A stretch of DNA of 64,000 nucleotides from Acinetobacter sp. Ac_5812 (GTDB lineage: Bacteria; Pseudomonadota; Gammaproteobacteria; Pseudomonadales; Moraxellaceae): NCBI RefSeq assembly GCF_013072695.1, contig NZ_LXUK01000005.1, positions 62,001 to 126,000 on the forward strand, given 5' to 3'. Position numbers and translations under genes: made by a program. Position 1 is the first letter of the stretch. Each line of letters opens with the position of its first letter. The notes beneath the pieces were generated by a model that was given only the letters and a program-made list of their open reading frames with translations, had not been told where the DNA came from and ran no database searches. This document shows, piece after piece, positions 34,784 to 43,995 of this stretch.

Positions 34784-36607
34784 TTAATAACGGAATGTGA
34801 CACCCGCAGAAGCTAGGCGACCACCGTTGATGTAGTAACTACCACTACCGTAAGCGGTACGATATTTTGAATCACCTACATTCTGGATATTTGCAAAGAC
34901 ATCTACATTTTTATTTACTTTGTATTGCCCATGCATATCTACACGGAAGTGCCCAGGGATTTGAACATTATCAAATGCACTGTTGTCGTAATCACCATTC
35001 GCAAGCATAGTTGTCGAGAAGGTATATTGTTCATCGGTCCAACCTGCAGTTAAAGCAATATTTTGACGAGGACGACGACTTAGATCTTCATCATTTTTCT
35101 TATTTTTTGCACGCACATAGTTGTAGCTTAAATTGGTAAACAGGTTATCACCTTGCCATTTCACATAAAGCTCACTACCTTCCATTTTCGCTTTTTCAAG
35201 ATTTCTCATTTGATTGAGAACACCGTCAAAATCAATGAGGTTGTCGACTTCGGTGGTATAGAGAGATATACCTGTTGAAATATTGTAAGCTAGTTTTTGA
35301 TCTAGACCGATTTCGTAAGACAAGCTTTCTTCTGGCTTTAAGTCTGGGTTACCGCCATAAGCATACATATCATTAAGTGTTGGTGCTTTAAAAGCTGAAC
35401 CAATATTGGCATAAACGCTGGTTAAAGGTAGAACTTGATAGCGAACTGATCCTTGAGCAACGGTATGTGTGCCGAACTTTTCATTGTCTTCAACTCGGAT
35501 ACCAACTTGGGTATTTAACCCAGCTTGATCGTATTTGTGTTGGATATAATAACCAGTTGAGTCAATATCTTCTTGGTATGGTGAGCCATAAGAAAGAACA
35601 TCACCGTCAATATTACGGTGGGTTACACCAACCAAAAGCTGTTGATTTGGAGTAAAGCCCCATTGACCATAGATCTCAGATTCTTGGGTTTTACTATGCA
35701 CAAAATCTGTCGAATTATTTTGATCTATTTCATCTTTAAATTGAGAGAAACGGGCATGTACTGCTAAATTCTCAAGAATATTTAAACGTCCTTTCACGTT
35801 AATGATTTCATTTTTAAAATCTTGAGAAACGAGTTTGCCAAAGTTGTCGTAATCGCTAGAACCTTGATTCTCACTGTAATCAACCGAAGCTGCATATTGC
35901 GCTTTATCAACCCCAACTTTTGCGCTATAGCCCTTTTGATCAAATGAAGCATCAGCTGCATTTTTGGCGTCTTTGACAGGGGTACCATCTGTTTCTAAGC
36001 GTTGTCCACGAATTTGAGCATAGAAGCCATTTTCAGCCAGATCTGCACCGATGACAGATTTATAAGTTTTATTTTCACCAATTTCACCTGTTACAAAAGC
36101 AGAGGTTTTTTCGGGTGTTTTTGAAATCAGCTGAACGACACCTGAGATTGCATCTGTACCATATAAAACAGAAGCTGGGCCTTTTAATACTTCAATTTGC
36201 TTAATGTCAGTTGTATCAATAAAAGGTAAAGAGGCTGTGCCCGAGGTTGCTGAATTCAGGCGAACACCATCTCTTAAAACAAGTGTTTGGTTTGAATTAC
36301 CACCACGCAGGAAGATAGATGCTGTTTGTCCATAGCCACCGCTTTGTACCATATTGATTGAAGCGTCGGTTTCTAATAGTTGAGGTAAAGATGCGATTGG
36401 TGATTGTTCAAGGATTTTTGGTTCAATAATATTAATACGTGCTGGCACGTTTTTAATTGATTCGGGTGTTTTTGATGCCGTCACAACAATCGTATCTAGC
36501 GTCGCAGTTTTATCGCTTGATTGATCTTGAGCAAAAACAGGTGAAGAAAACCCCATTGCAATAGCAATAGCACCAACTAAACGAGTCGGTTGAAAAACAG
36601 TAGACAT
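34784..36607 (-). CDS. btuB: TonB-dependent vitamin B12 receptor BtuB
   Basis: The 607-aa protein has a signal peptide (LVGAIAIAMGFSSPVFAQDQ), a TonB box (LDTIVVTASKTPE) and a plug with IFLRGGNSNQTLVLRDGVRLNSA and IEVLKGPASVLYGTDAISGVVQL. A C-terminal barrel ends GGRLASAGVTFRY. The cobalamin riboswitch on the same strand upstream identifies it as a cobalamin receptor. ATG 36607 is chosen because GGAG lies five bases upstream; an earlier ATG at 36622 is open. It imports vitamin B12 across the outer membrane. Expression falls when cobalamin is plentiful, as the riboswitch would sequester or terminate. Confidence 0.93.
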   Translation of the reverse strand: MSTVFQPTRLVGAIAIAMGFSSPVFAQDQSSDKTATLDTIVVTASKTPESIKNVPARINIIEPKILEQSPIASLPQLLETDASINMVQSGGYGQTASIFLRGGNSNQTLVLRDGVRLNSATSGTASLPFIDTTDIKQIEVLKGPASVLYGTDAISGVVQLISKTPEKTSAFVTGEIGENKTYKSVIGADLAENGFYAQIRGQRLETDGTPVKDAKNAADASFDQKGYSAKVGVDKAQYAASVDYSENQGSSDYDNFGKLVSQDFKNEIINVKGRLNILENLAVHARFSQFKDEIDQNNSTDFVHSKTQESEIYGQWGFTPNQQLLVGVTHRNIDGDVLSYGSPYQEDIDSTGYYIQHKYDQAGLNTQVGIRVEDNEKFGTHTVAQGSVRYQVLPLTSVYANIGSAFKAPTLNDMYAYGGNPDLKPEESLSYEIGLDQKLAYNISTGISLYTTEVDNLIDFDGVLNQMRNLEKAKMEGSELYVKWQGDNLFTNLSYNYVRAKNKKNDEDLSRRPRQNIALTAGWTDEQYTFSTTMLANGDYDNSAFDNVQIPGHFRVDMHGQYKVNKNVDVFANIQNVGDSKYRTAYGSGSYYINGGRLASAGVTFRY

Positions 36608-36619
36608 GCGCGCTCCAGA

Positions 36620-36638
36620 CATTCACCCGTCGTGAATG
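36620..36638 (-). promoter_or_regulatory. Expression-platform hairpin before btuB
   Basis: CATTCAC and GTGAATG arms around GACGG on the minus strand lie between the cobalamin aptamer and the btuB ribosome-binding site, so they could switch translation or aid termination when ligand is bound. Confidence 0.4.
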
Positions 36639-36654
36639 ATAATGTGGAAATACA

Positions 36655-36825
36655 CAACAAGCAGGTCTCCGGACTTCACTATAATCATCAAATAAATGAT
36701 GTTACTCATCATCTTCCCACATCATACCGATGCAGTGATTTGGCGTTGAGCTGAGATGAGTGATTCGGTGTTACCGTTGCGAGGGCAGTGTTGGACTTAC
36801 ACCAACTTCCCTATAAACAAAAGAA
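36655..36825 (-). ncRNA. Cobalamin riboswitch
   Basis: Read on the minus strand, the region has GGGAAGTTGGTGTAAGTCC (the conserved upstream part), ACTGCCCTCGCAACGGT, and the B12 box GAAGTCCGGAGACCTGC. The order and spacing are those of the cobalamin aptamer class. It lies in the untranslated leader of btuB, about 50 bases before its start codon. Confidence 0.95.
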
Positions 36826-36856
36826 TTTGCTTTAGACTTGTTGCAAGATTACGCAA

Positions 36857-36885
36857 AGTATAAAGTGTTAACGTTTTTTAAACAA
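36857..36885 (-). promoter_or_regulatory. Predicted btuB promoter
   Basis: On the minus strand TTGTTT and TATACT are separated by 17 bases, ending about 30 bases upstream of the riboswitch. It fits a sigma-70 promoter for the btuB leader. Confidence 0.55.
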
Positions 36886-36904
36886 TTGCATTTGCGAATG
36901 AACT

Positions 36905-36935
36905 TTGCCCAAAGCAAGTCAAATTGCATTACAAT
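36905..36935 (+). promoter_or_regulatory. Predicted trpFB promoter
   Basis: TTGCCC, 19 bases, TACAAT precedes trpF. The spacing is longer than ideal. The -10 context TTACAATGC recurs upstream of trpA. Confidence 0.4.
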
Positions 36936-36975
36936 GCGAGAGTTTCAAAAATATTCAGTTTAGATTGGACAGCTC

Positions 36976-37632
36976 ATGCGCCAAAGCCAAATGCGAACTC
37001 GCGCCAAGATTTGTGGAATTACCCGAGCACAAGATATCCACGCCGTTGTAGAATCAGGGGCAGATGCGATTGGTTTTGTATTTTTTCCACCCAGTCCACG
37101 ACATGTCAATATCGAGCAAGCCCAAACTTTGGCAAAGCTGGTACCACCTTATGTGCAGTTGGTTGGCTTATTTGTAAATGCCAGTGCTGAAGAAATTCAA
37201 ACGGTGCTTGATTCCGTTGCTTTAGATGTATTACAACTACATGGCGATGAAACGCCAGAACAATGTCAATTAATTGCAGCACACTGTAAACGCCGTTGGT
37301 ATAAGGCCATTCAAGTCAAACCCGATTTAGATGTTGTGACTGAAATCCAGCGTTATCAAGCAGCGGGCGCCAGTGCGGTCCTGTTGGATGCATGGCATCC
37401 TGAACTGAAAGGCGGCACAGGGCACAGTTTTGACTGGACCCAATTCCCACAACTTGAAATTCCACTCATCTTGGCAGGGGGCTTAACCCCTGAAAATGTC
37501 AGTGAAGCTATTGATACTACAGCGGCATTTGCTGTGGATGTCAGCGGAGGCGTCGAGTCCGCAAAAGGTATAAAAGACCAACAACTGATTGAAAAATTTA
37601 TGCAAGGAGTCCAACGTGGATCAGCAAAATAA
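36976..37632 (+). CDS. trpF: Phosphoribosylanthranilate isomerase
   Basis: The 218-aa TIM-barrel protein has [14 protein letters not shown] near the start with the catalytic Cys, [47 protein letters not shown] and [14 protein letters not shown]. The phosphate-binding [11 protein letters not shown] segment follows. It catalyses the Amadori rearrangement in tryptophan synthesis. The 3' end overlaps trpB by 17 bases, so the two are coupled. A start five codons further in would begin MRTRAKICG like most relatives and remains possible. trpC and trpA are not adjacent. Confidence 0.95.
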   Translation: MRQSQMRTRAKICGITRAQDIHAVVESGADAIGFVFFPPSPRHVNIEQAQTLAKLVPPYVQLVGLFVNASAEEIQTVLDSVALDVLQLHGDETPEQCQLIAAHCKRRWYKAIQVKPDLDVVTEIQRYQAAGASAVLLDAWHPELKGGTGHSFDWTQFPQLEIPLILAGGLTPENVSEAIDTTAAFAVDVSGGVESAKGIKDQQLIEKFMQGVQRGSAK

Positions 37633-38845
37633 CGTGATTGACTACACCCAGTTTCCAGATGCTCAAGGGCATTTCGGTATTCATGGTGGACGTTTTGTAT
37701 CAGAAACGCTGATGGCTGCACTTGAAGACCTCGAAAGTCTTTATGGTCGTATGAAGAATGATGCTCAATTCTTAGCTGAATTTGACCGTGATCTTGCCTT
37801 CTATGTTGGTCGTCCTAGTCCACTTTATTATGCTGAGCGATGGTCTCAGCACCTCGGCGGTGCGCAAATTTACCTGAAACGTGAAGACCTGAACCATACG
37901 GGTTCGCATAAGGTTAATAACACCATTGGTCAGGCTTTATTGGCAAAGCTGTCGGGTAAGAAGCGCATCATTGCGGAAACAGGTGCAGGTCAGCACGGTG
38001 TGGCGACAGCAACCATTGCGGCACGCTTAGGCATGGAATGTGTGGTGTACATGGGTGCTGAAGACGTGAAACGTCAGGCCATGAATGTCTATCGTATGCG
38101 TTTGTTGGGTGCAACGGTGATCCCTGTGCAAAGTGGTTCAAAAACCTTGAAAGATGCCATGAACGAAGCGATGCGTGACTGGGTCACCAATGTTGACAGT
38201 ACTTATTATGTGATTGGTACTGTTGCTGGTCCGCATCCATATCCACAGCTTGTTCGTGATTTTCAGTCGATTATTGGTCGCGAAGCGCGCCAACAAATCC
38301 AACAACAAGCAGGGCGTTTACCTGATGCTCTTGTGGCTTGTGTGGGTGGGGGTTCAAATGCGATGGGCTTGTTCTATCCATTCTTGAATGATCAAGACGT
38401 GAAAATGTACGGTGTTGAAGCCGCAGGTTATGGCATTGAAACAGGCAAACACTCAGCGCCATTAAATGCAGGTCATGTGGGTGTGTTACATGGTAACCGT
38501 ACTTATTTGATGTCGGATGAACAAGGTCAGATTATTGAAACACATAGTATTTCTGCTGGTTTGGACTATCCGGGCGTAGGTCCAGAGCATAGTTTCCTGA
38601 AAGACATGAACCGTGTTGAATATGTGCCAATCAATGATGATGAAGCCTTACAAGGTTTCCGTGATCTCACTCAAATCGAAGGGATTATTCCTGCACTTGA
38701 AAGCTCTCATGCGATGGCTTACGTCACTAAACTTGCGCCAACCATGTCTAAAGATCAAATCATTATTGCCACTGTTTCAGGTCGGGGTGATAAAGACTTG
38801 ATGACGGTTGCGCGTATCGATGGTGTTGAAATGGTTGAGATGTAA
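37616..38845 (+). CDS. trpB: Tryptophan synthase beta chain
   Basis: The 409-aa protein contains [17 protein letters not shown] with the PLP lysine, [27 protein letters not shown] (phosphate loop) and [12 protein letters not shown]. It joins serine and indole to make tryptophan, working with the alpha subunit. The start is a GTG at 37616, with AAGGAG six bases upstream inside the end of trpF; the longer open frame from a TTG has no support. trpA is encoded about 8 kb away at 46919, so the subunits are expressed from separate units. Confidence 0.96.
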   Translation: MDQQNNVIDYTQFPDAQGHFGIHGGRFVSETLMAALEDLESLYGRMKNDAQFLAEFDRDLAFYVGRPSPLYYAERWSQHLGGAQIYLKREDLNHTGSHKVNNTIGQALLAKLSGKKRIIAETGAGQHGVATATIAARLGMECVVYMGAEDVKRQAMNVYRMRLLGATVIPVQSGSKTLKDAMNEAMRDWVTNVDSTYYVIGTVAGPHPYPQLVRDFQSIIGREARQQIQQQAGRLPDALVACVGGGSNAMGLFYPFLNDQDVKMYGVEAAGYGIETGKHSAPLNAGHVGVLHGNRTYLMSDEQGQIIETHSISAGLDYPGVGPEHSFLKDMNRVEYVPINDDEALQGFRDLTQIEGIIPALESSHAMAYVTKLAPTMSKDQIIIATVSGRGDKDLMTVARIDGVEMVEM

Positions 38846-38854
38846 GTTTTCACA

Positions 38855-39367
38855 ATGCCAAGTTTGTTTATGGTGATGTTGGGTGGCCGACATGCCAGAG
38901 CCAATACCGAAGTGCATGATGTGGTGATGACAATTGGTCACAGTTTGTCTGAGCTTACACCGCAGCTTAAACAGGCTTGGTTTGGTGAATTGAAAGGCTT
39001 GCATATCGATGCTTGGGCACAGATTTCAGGTGTTCAATCACAAGGCGTGAATTATCAAATTCAGTTTTCCGATGCCGCACCGTCTGCTTTGGATGAAAAA
39101 TTATATTTGATTAACTTAGGTGGATATTCACTTAACGCTTTTGGTGAATTGCATAGCTATCATTTGGTGGTTGCAGCAGATGCAGTGATTGCAAAACAGT
39201 TGGGTAAGCAGTTTATCGAACTAGATTGGCATAAACCGCATACCGATCGTGTGGTGGATGTCGATGATTGCATTCCAATTGATCATGTTGCTGGGCGTTA
39301 TATCCATTTAGTTCAAGGTGAGTTTAGCCCAACAATTTGGGAAAATACCTATCTGACTTTGGATTAA
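38855..39367 (+). CDS. DUF1543-domain protein
   Basis: The 170-aa protein starts PSLFMVMLGGRHARANTEVHDVVMTIG, the conserved N-terminal block of DUF1543. A second copy-like block (KLYLINLGGYSLNAFGELHSYHLVVAAD) follows near residue 80-107, so the protein appears to be an internal duplication. It is soluble with no known activity. It is 9 bases after trpB on the same strand and probably cotranscribed. A terminator follows. No link to tryptophan biosynthesis is known. Confidence 0.75.
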   Translation: MPSLFMVMLGGRHARANTEVHDVVMTIGHSLSELTPQLKQAWFGELKGLHIDAWAQISGVQSQGVNYQIQFSDAAPSALDEKLYLINLGGYSLNAFGELHSYHLVVAADAVIAKQLGKQFIELDWHKPHTDRVVDVDDCIPIDHVAGRYIHLVQGEFSPTIWENTYLTLD

Positions 39368-39382
39368 TCGACAGATAAAATG

Positions 39383-39413
39383 AAAACTGGGAAGCAATTG
39401 CTTCCCAGTTTTT
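39383..39413. terminator. Bidirectional terminator
   Basis: AAAACTGGGAAGCAA and TTGCTTCCCAGTTTTT form a perfect hairpin between the DUF1543 gene and the convergent nucleotidase gene. Confidence 0.92.
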
Positions 39414-39426
39414 ATTATGTATACAG

Positions 39427-41205
39427 TTAAGGAATCAGTTTGATTCGATCGGTTTTCGGTGCATTTAGCGGTGAGTGTTGCACCACATATTTTTCTAAGG
39501 CATCGATATCTTGTCCGCCACCGACTGGATTTTTACCTTCTTTTAATACCGTGAAGTTATCACCACCATCAGCAAGGAAGCTGTTGACCGTCACACGATA
39601 AACCTTACTATCATTCAGCGCTTGTCCTGCAACCAAGATATTGCTGGCGCGTGGTGAAGTCGAGTTGTCTTTCTTATATGAATAACTGAACTCTTTGGAT
39701 GGTTGTAAGATACGAACTGTGGCTGCGTTTGCGCCTGACCATTGCTGTTCTAACACGTCACGGATCTGTTTACCTGTTAGGCTTAGTGTCACAATTGAAT
39801 TGCCGAATGGCTGAACGGTAAATACATCACCAAAGATGATCTGATTACTGCTATTCACCAACAAATCAGCACGAACACCACCCGGGTTCATCAAGGTAAA
39901 GTCAGAACCTTGATTACTTGCTGTTAGTGCCATGGCCTGTTGTGCATCAGCAATTAAATTTCCGAGTGGGCTTTCACCACTTTCGGTAGCATTACGATTA
40001 ATGACACCATTGGCTGTACCGACCACACGGGCTGAAATGGTGGTGACGGCTTGGCGATATTTATCCAGAATTGCTTCGATACTTGGGGTTTTATTAAACT
40101 TCTCATAGAGATCAGTCAAGTTTACGGTAGTTGAGCCAGAGCTATAGGCTTCACTTTGAATCGGAACTTGTTTGGCGTCCTTTTTAATCACATCACCTGT
40201 TTTGCCATCCAGTTCTAATTGAATATTGGTAATGGCTGTGCCGTATTGGCCCGCAGAAGTAAGTAAGAACGGTTTTTGTGGATTCTTGGTGGCATAGTCA
40301 CAGATATAAGACTGATGCGTGTGGCCAGAAACCACCACATCGACCGCGGGATCTAAGCGATCTAAGATACCGAGTAATGGGCCACTGAGGCCATCACAAG
40401 TTTTCTTATTAAACTTGGTACTAGGTGCAACACCTTCATGCACGACTACGACAATCGCTTCAATGCCTTGTTTTTTTAACTCAGGAATCAAGGCATTGAC
40501 CGTATCCGCTTCATCATGGAAGTCGACATCTTTAATGCCCGCCGCTGACACAATGCTTGGCGTTGCTTTCAGGGTCATACCAATAAAGGCAACTGGAATA
40601 CCGCCATAAGTTTTAACTTTATAGGCTGGGAATAGGGTTTTCTTCGGATCTGCCTTCATCGAGACATTGGCGGCCAAGAAATTGAATTTGGCACCCTCAA
40701 ATTTTGGATTGATCTGACAGGGTTTAGCACTGGTATATTGCTGACAGCCACCATTTTGCAAACGACGTAATTCATCTGTACCGCGGTCAAATTCATGATT
40801 ACCGACCGCATTGAAATCAATCTGAATATCGTTCATGGTTTCGATGGTGGGCTCGTCCAAGAACAACGAGGATGTGAGCGGTGAAGCACTAATCAAGTCG
40901 CCTGCTGATACGACAGCATTGTTTGGATATTGCGCACGCAGCTTTTTGATAGCGTCAGCAAAATAACTGACTCCACCGACAGGAATGCGTACGGTTTTAC
41001 TGTTATCGCTTGGATCATCTGCTTCAATAAAACGTTTTGGCGGTTCTAAATTGCCATGAAAATCATTAAACGCAAGGATGTTGATATTTTGATTTTTGCG
41101 TTCAACGGTTGGTGTCTCATTATTGTCATCATTGTCGTTACAAGCTGTTAAAGCCAGCATCATGAGACAGAGCACGTTTGCTTTTAGTAGTCGTTGAGTC
41201 ATCAT
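39427..41205 (-). CDS. 5'-nucleotidase/metallophosphatase lipoprotein (UshA-like)
   Basis: The 592-aa protein has a lipoprotein signal (LLKANVLCLMMLALTAC) and a metallophosphatase domain with ILAFNDFHGNLEPP, VSAGDLISASPLTSSLF, AVGNHEFDRGTDEL and VVSGHTHQSYICD. These contain the Asp, His and Asn metal ligands. A C-terminal 5'-nucleotidase domain follows with ESPLGNLIADAQQ, LMNPGGVRADL and VNSFLADGGDNFTVL. It hydrolyses nucleotides or related phosphoesters in the periplasm, tethered by lipid. The frame is open 46 codons upstream, but the lipoprotein signal sets the start at 41205 or 41202. It stands alone. Confidence 0.9.
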   Translation of the reverse strand: MMTQRLLKANVLCLMMLALTACNDNDDNNETPTVERKNQNINILAFNDFHGNLEPPKRFIEADDPSDNSKTVRIPVGGVSYFADAIKKLRAQYPNNAVVSAGDLISASPLTSSLFLDEPTIETMNDIQIDFNAVGNHEFDRGTDELRRLQNGGCQQYTSAKPCQINPKFEGAKFNFLAANVSMKADPKKTLFPAYKVKTYGGIPVAFIGMTLKATPSIVSAAGIKDVDFHDEADTVNALIPELKKQGIEAIVVVVHEGVAPSTKFNKKTCDGLSGPLLGILDRLDPAVDVVVSGHTHQSYICDYATKNPQKPFLLTSAGQYGTAITNIQLELDGKTGDVIKKDAKQVPIQSEAYSSGSTTVNLTDLYEKFNKTPSIEAILDKYRQAVTTISARVVGTANGVINRNATESGESPLGNLIADAQQAMALTASNQGSDFTLMNPGGVRADLLVNSSNQIIFGDVFTVQPFGNSIVTLSLTGKQIRDVLEQQWSGANAATVRILQPSKEFSYSYKKDNSTSPRASNILVAGQALNDSKVYRVTVNSFLADGGDNFTVLKEGKNPVGGGQDIDALEKYVVQHSPLNAPKTDRIKLIP

Positions 41206-41407
41206 GGTTTTTGATCGAGTGGTATAAGATTGTTTTTTAAAATAAAAGGTCTGTATGAATCTTTGATGAAATTGTGAGCTAAAAAGGTTCGTCAGGGGCT
41301 TGGATTTATCGGTTAAAATGTGAATTAAGTTGCACTTCTTCATGTAAAAATAGTAGTAAATTTGATCACTTACAGTCTATTATGAGCATAGCTGCGACCT
41401 AGCAATC

Positions 41408-42415
41408 ATGGAATATAAAATGGATTTGATACAAGCCAATGGTCAACCGCGTTATGGACGTTTTGAGCAAGTCCCTTCGCGGATTAATCTGGACGACTAT
41501 ATTTATAAAACGCCTTATGGACAGGTGTTAACAGGCTGGCGCAAACAACTTAAATATAAAAAATTTAAATTCTGTGGTTTGCAGCATGAGCATTACAGTA
41601 TTGGGGTCGCGATTGTCGATTTATCTTGGGCAGGTCATGGTTTTTTCTATGTCTATGATCATCAGTCTGAAAAAGTCATTGAGTGGAATGCGATTCAACC
41701 CTTGGCATTAAAAACACAGTTGGATGAGCAACCCTTATTTAGCCAAAGTTCGTTTAAAAAATCCGCTTATCAATTCGATATGCAACATGCCAATGGCGTG
41801 CGTTATATCCAAGTGACTAAACATGGCGAAATTCAGTTAAAAGCACGGATTTTTTGTGCGGGTACGGATGCACTCAGTTTATGCAGTCCGACGGGAATTA
41901 ATGGCTGGACCTATACCCAGAAGCAAACCACTTTAGCTGTTGAGGGATGCTTTATCAGCCCTGATCGACAACAGATTGAATTTAATGCGCATAGTCTTGC
42001 TGCTTTAGATGATACCTGTGGTTTTCTACGGCCTGAAACGGCTTGGTTCTGGTTATCTTGCCAGTTCCGTGATGCGCAGGACCGTCGTATTGGCCTTAAC
42101 CTTGCTTCAGGGGTTAATGAAAGTTTTGGCAATGAAAATGCTTTATGGGTGAATGGACGTTTGTATCCACTGACGGATGTTTTATTTGAACAGCAAAATG
42201 AAAACACTTGGTCGATTCGTTCTTTGGGTGGATGTTTGAATTTGATGGTGGAAACAGGCTGGTGCCGTTTTGAGAATATTAATCTGCGTTTGATCGGCAG
42301 CCAGTTTAATCAATGGCAAGCCAAAGTCAGTGGGACGATTGCGCATGAGCAGGTTGAGTTGGTGTCATTAGATAGCCAATATGGTTTGTTAGAACAACAT
42401 TATGCGAAGTGGTGA
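41408..42415 (+). CDS. DUF2804-domain protein
   Basis: The 335-aa protein has NGQPRYGRFEQVPSRINLDDY, LKYKKFKFCGLQHEHYSIGVAIVDLSWAGHGFFYVYD and HSLAALDDTCGFLRPETAWFWLS. These match the conserved blocks of DUF2804. It is soluble and beta-rich, with no known reaction. It is divergent from the nucleotidase gene and ends before a small AT-rich spacer that carries the first of two related hairpins. Function unknown. Confidence 0.78.
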   Translation: MEYKMDLIQANGQPRYGRFEQVPSRINLDDYIYKTPYGQVLTGWRKQLKYKKFKFCGLQHEHYSIGVAIVDLSWAGHGFFYVYDHQSEKVIEWNAIQPLALKTQLDEQPLFSQSSFKKSAYQFDMQHANGVRYIQVTKHGEIQLKARIFCAGTDALSLCSPTGINGWTYTQKQTTLAVEGCFISPDRQQIEFNAHSLAALDDTCGFLRPETAWFWLSCQFRDAQDRRIGLNLASGVNESFGNENALWVNGRLYPLTDVLFEQQNENTWSIRSLGGCLNLMVETGWCRFENINLRLIGSQFNQWQAKVSGTIAHEQVELVSLDSQYGLLEQHYAKW

Positions 42416-42472
42416 TGAAAAATATGCGTCTGTTTTTTCATATTAACCATGAAGTATATTACTCTGGAGAAT

Positions 42473-42488
42473 TCCACTGCATAGTGGA
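42473..42488. repeat. Hairpin, related copy A (left flank of small gene)
   Basis: TCCACTGCATAGTGGA folds with 6-base arms and a GCAT loop, followed by TAAAAAGGAT. It resembles the element at 42956-42974. Confidence 0.5.
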
Positions 42489-42503
42489 TAAAAAGGATAA
42501 ATA

Positions 42504-42536
42504 ATGTTTCTTAGTAAATTTATATTAGAAGGATGA
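42504..42536 (+). CDS. Possible 10-residue leader peptide
   Basis: An AAAAGG ribosome-binding site precedes ATG 42504; the frame reads MFLSKFILEG and stops in the ribosome-binding region of the next gene. It could be a coupling leader or a remnant of a deleted upstream gene. Chance is not excluded. Confidence 0.25.
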   Translation: MFLSKFILEG

Positions 42537-42540
42537 ATTG

Positions 42541-42918
42541 ATGGTTGATAATCATGCAAATCCACTAGTTGTTGAGATTGCGAAAAAATTTATAACTCTC
42601 ATGATCGATATTGAACCACAGTGGAAAAAAGCATATTTAAGATTTTCCTATAGTAATTCAGTTGCAGAAACGAAAGCGTCATTTGTGTTTGAAACTAGAA
42701 TAGAAATAATAGATGTTTTGAAGCATAAACACTTCTTTCATAGTATAAATATGAAAGGACAAGAATTACTTGCAGCCTTTGATAAAACTAAAGGTATATT
42801 TCTATTGGTAATAGACTCAAACTTTGATTATGAAATTAATTTTGAGTACCACGATATTAACCGTTGGAAAATTAGCAAGTTAGCAGGTGGGACTGGAGTA
42901 CCTGAAGGTATTGTATAG
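42541..42918 (+). CDS. Small immunity-like hypothetical protein
   Basis: The 125-aa protein is AT-rich in codon use and starts MVDNHANPLVVEIAKKFITLMIDIEPQWKKAYLRF. It continues with IFLLVIDSNFDYEINFEYHDINRWKISKLAGGTGVPEGIV. The pattern of an N-terminal helix, strands and a tryptophan-containing end recalls YezG/DUF600-type immunity proteins, but this is only a visual impression. No toxin gene is next to it. ATG 42541 with AGAAGGA upstream is preferred to the TTG three bases earlier. It is flanked by two related hairpins, so it may be an acquired orphan antitoxin or immunity gene. Confidence 0.5.
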   Translation: MVDNHANPLVVEIAKKFITLMIDIEPQWKKAYLRFSYSNSVAETKASFVFETRIEIIDVLKHKHFFHSINMKGQELLAAFDKTKGIFLLVIDSNFDYEINFEYHDINRWKISKLAGGTGVPEGIV

Positions 42919-42955
42919 TTGTGAGTAAATCCTAGAAAGAATACTTTTTCCCCGT

Positions 42956-42974
42956 TCCACCGCATAGCGGTGGA
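42956..42974. repeat. Hairpin, related copy B (right flank of small gene)
   Basis: TCCACCGCATAGCGGTGGA has 8-base arms with an ATA loop, followed by GGATTAAAGG. It resembles the hairpin at 42473-42488, and the two lie on either side of the immunity-like gene. Confidence 0.5.
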
Positions 42975-43003
42975 GGATTAAAGGTATTTTTATTTAAATA
43001 GAA

Positions 43004-43879
43004 CTAAAGCCCCGCTTGCCAAAAAGCTTCACCCGCTGCAATCGGATCATTGGTCTTGGCTAAAGTATCAATCCAGACATCGTATTGGCGAATAACCGGA
43101 TGTTGATTTGGATGGAAATCCTTTTTAAACCAGTCGCTATATTGCGCTCTTTTCGCCGTCAAAATACCGTTACGACCAAAGAACCACGGTAAACCTTTAC
43201 GTGCCATATCAAAACGTTGTCTTAGGTTAAAACCATCGGTTTTAAGCATTACATCGGTACGATACAGGGTAAAGCCAAACATCATGACCGTCGTGAACAC
43301 TAAGGCAAAACGACGGGTTGCTTCAGGCACTTCGCCAACTTCACGCATCACATCAAAAGCCACATCACGATGTTCCATTTCTTCAATCGCATGCCAAGCA
43401 AAAAGTGCACGGACAAAAGGATCTGCTTCTGCCAATGTTTCTTTTTTACTATAGAAGGTATCTGCCATCAGTGCGGTTAAATGCTCGGCTGCTGCGGTCA
43501 TGGCAATGTTGTATTGTGGTGAGCGATTCTTCAGCTCAAATCGAAAAATTTTCTTTAAACGCGTCGTGAACTGGTCTACAGGCATGCCTTGATCTTTCAT
43601 GACTTGGTTCATTTTGTCATGTGCAATACCATGTTGTGCTTCCTGACGGATAAAATCAGCCACACGTTCCTGCAAGTCTGGATCATCAATTTTGTCACGG
43701 AATAAACGGACACATTCAATAAAGTAGCGCTCGCCATCAGGGAAGGTGAGGCTTAAAGCATCAAACATACGGGTACGGAACGGATCCCCCCCAAACCAGA
43801 AGCGTGGCGCTTGGTCGAGGTGGAAGTCCAGTTTGGTTCTGACAACAGGATCAACTTGATAGGAAACATGTGCATTCAT
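43004..43879 (-). CDS. Metal-dependent hydrolase family protein (PF10118)
   Basis: The 291-aa protein has FFGGDPFRTRMFDALSLTFPDGERYFIECVRLFRD near the start and VADFIRQEAQHGIAHDKMN, then AWHAIEEMEHRDVAFDVM. The spaced Glu and His residues (QEAQHGIAH, IEEMEHRDVAFD) resemble a di-iron-type helical bundle, the expected active site of the family. It has one possible membrane-associated helix (FALVFTTVMMFGFTLY). The substrate is unknown. It is divergent from an AraC-family regulator gene with 116 bases between, so that regulator may control it. Confidence 0.8.
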   Translation of the reverse strand: MNAHVSYQVDPVVRTKLDFHLDQAPRFWFGGDPFRTRMFDALSLTFPDGERYFIECVRLFRDKIDDPDLQERVADFIRQEAQHGIAHDKMNQVMKDQGMPVDQFTTRLKKIFRFELKNRSPQYNIAMTAAAEHLTALMADTFYSKKETLAEADPFVRALFAWHAIEEMEHRDVAFDVMREVGEVPEATRRFALVFTTVMMFGFTLYRTDVMLKTDGFNLRQRFDMARKGLPWFFGRNGILTAKRAQYSDWFKKDFHPNQHPVIRQYDVWIDTLAKTNDPIAAGEAFWQAGL

Positions 43880-43995
43880 CTTGACTATTCCTTGTTTTTC
43901 TTCATGTACTCAGTATGGAAAAAGTCCGATGAAATGTTTTGACAGTTACAGCCAAGTTTTATACAAATAACGACAGCTCAGGATGAGATTGCCCC

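Noticed and set aside
36976..37632. trp leader attenuator upstream of trpF
   Set aside because: No Trp-rich leader peptide or terminator/antiterminator pair is visible between the promoter and trpF.
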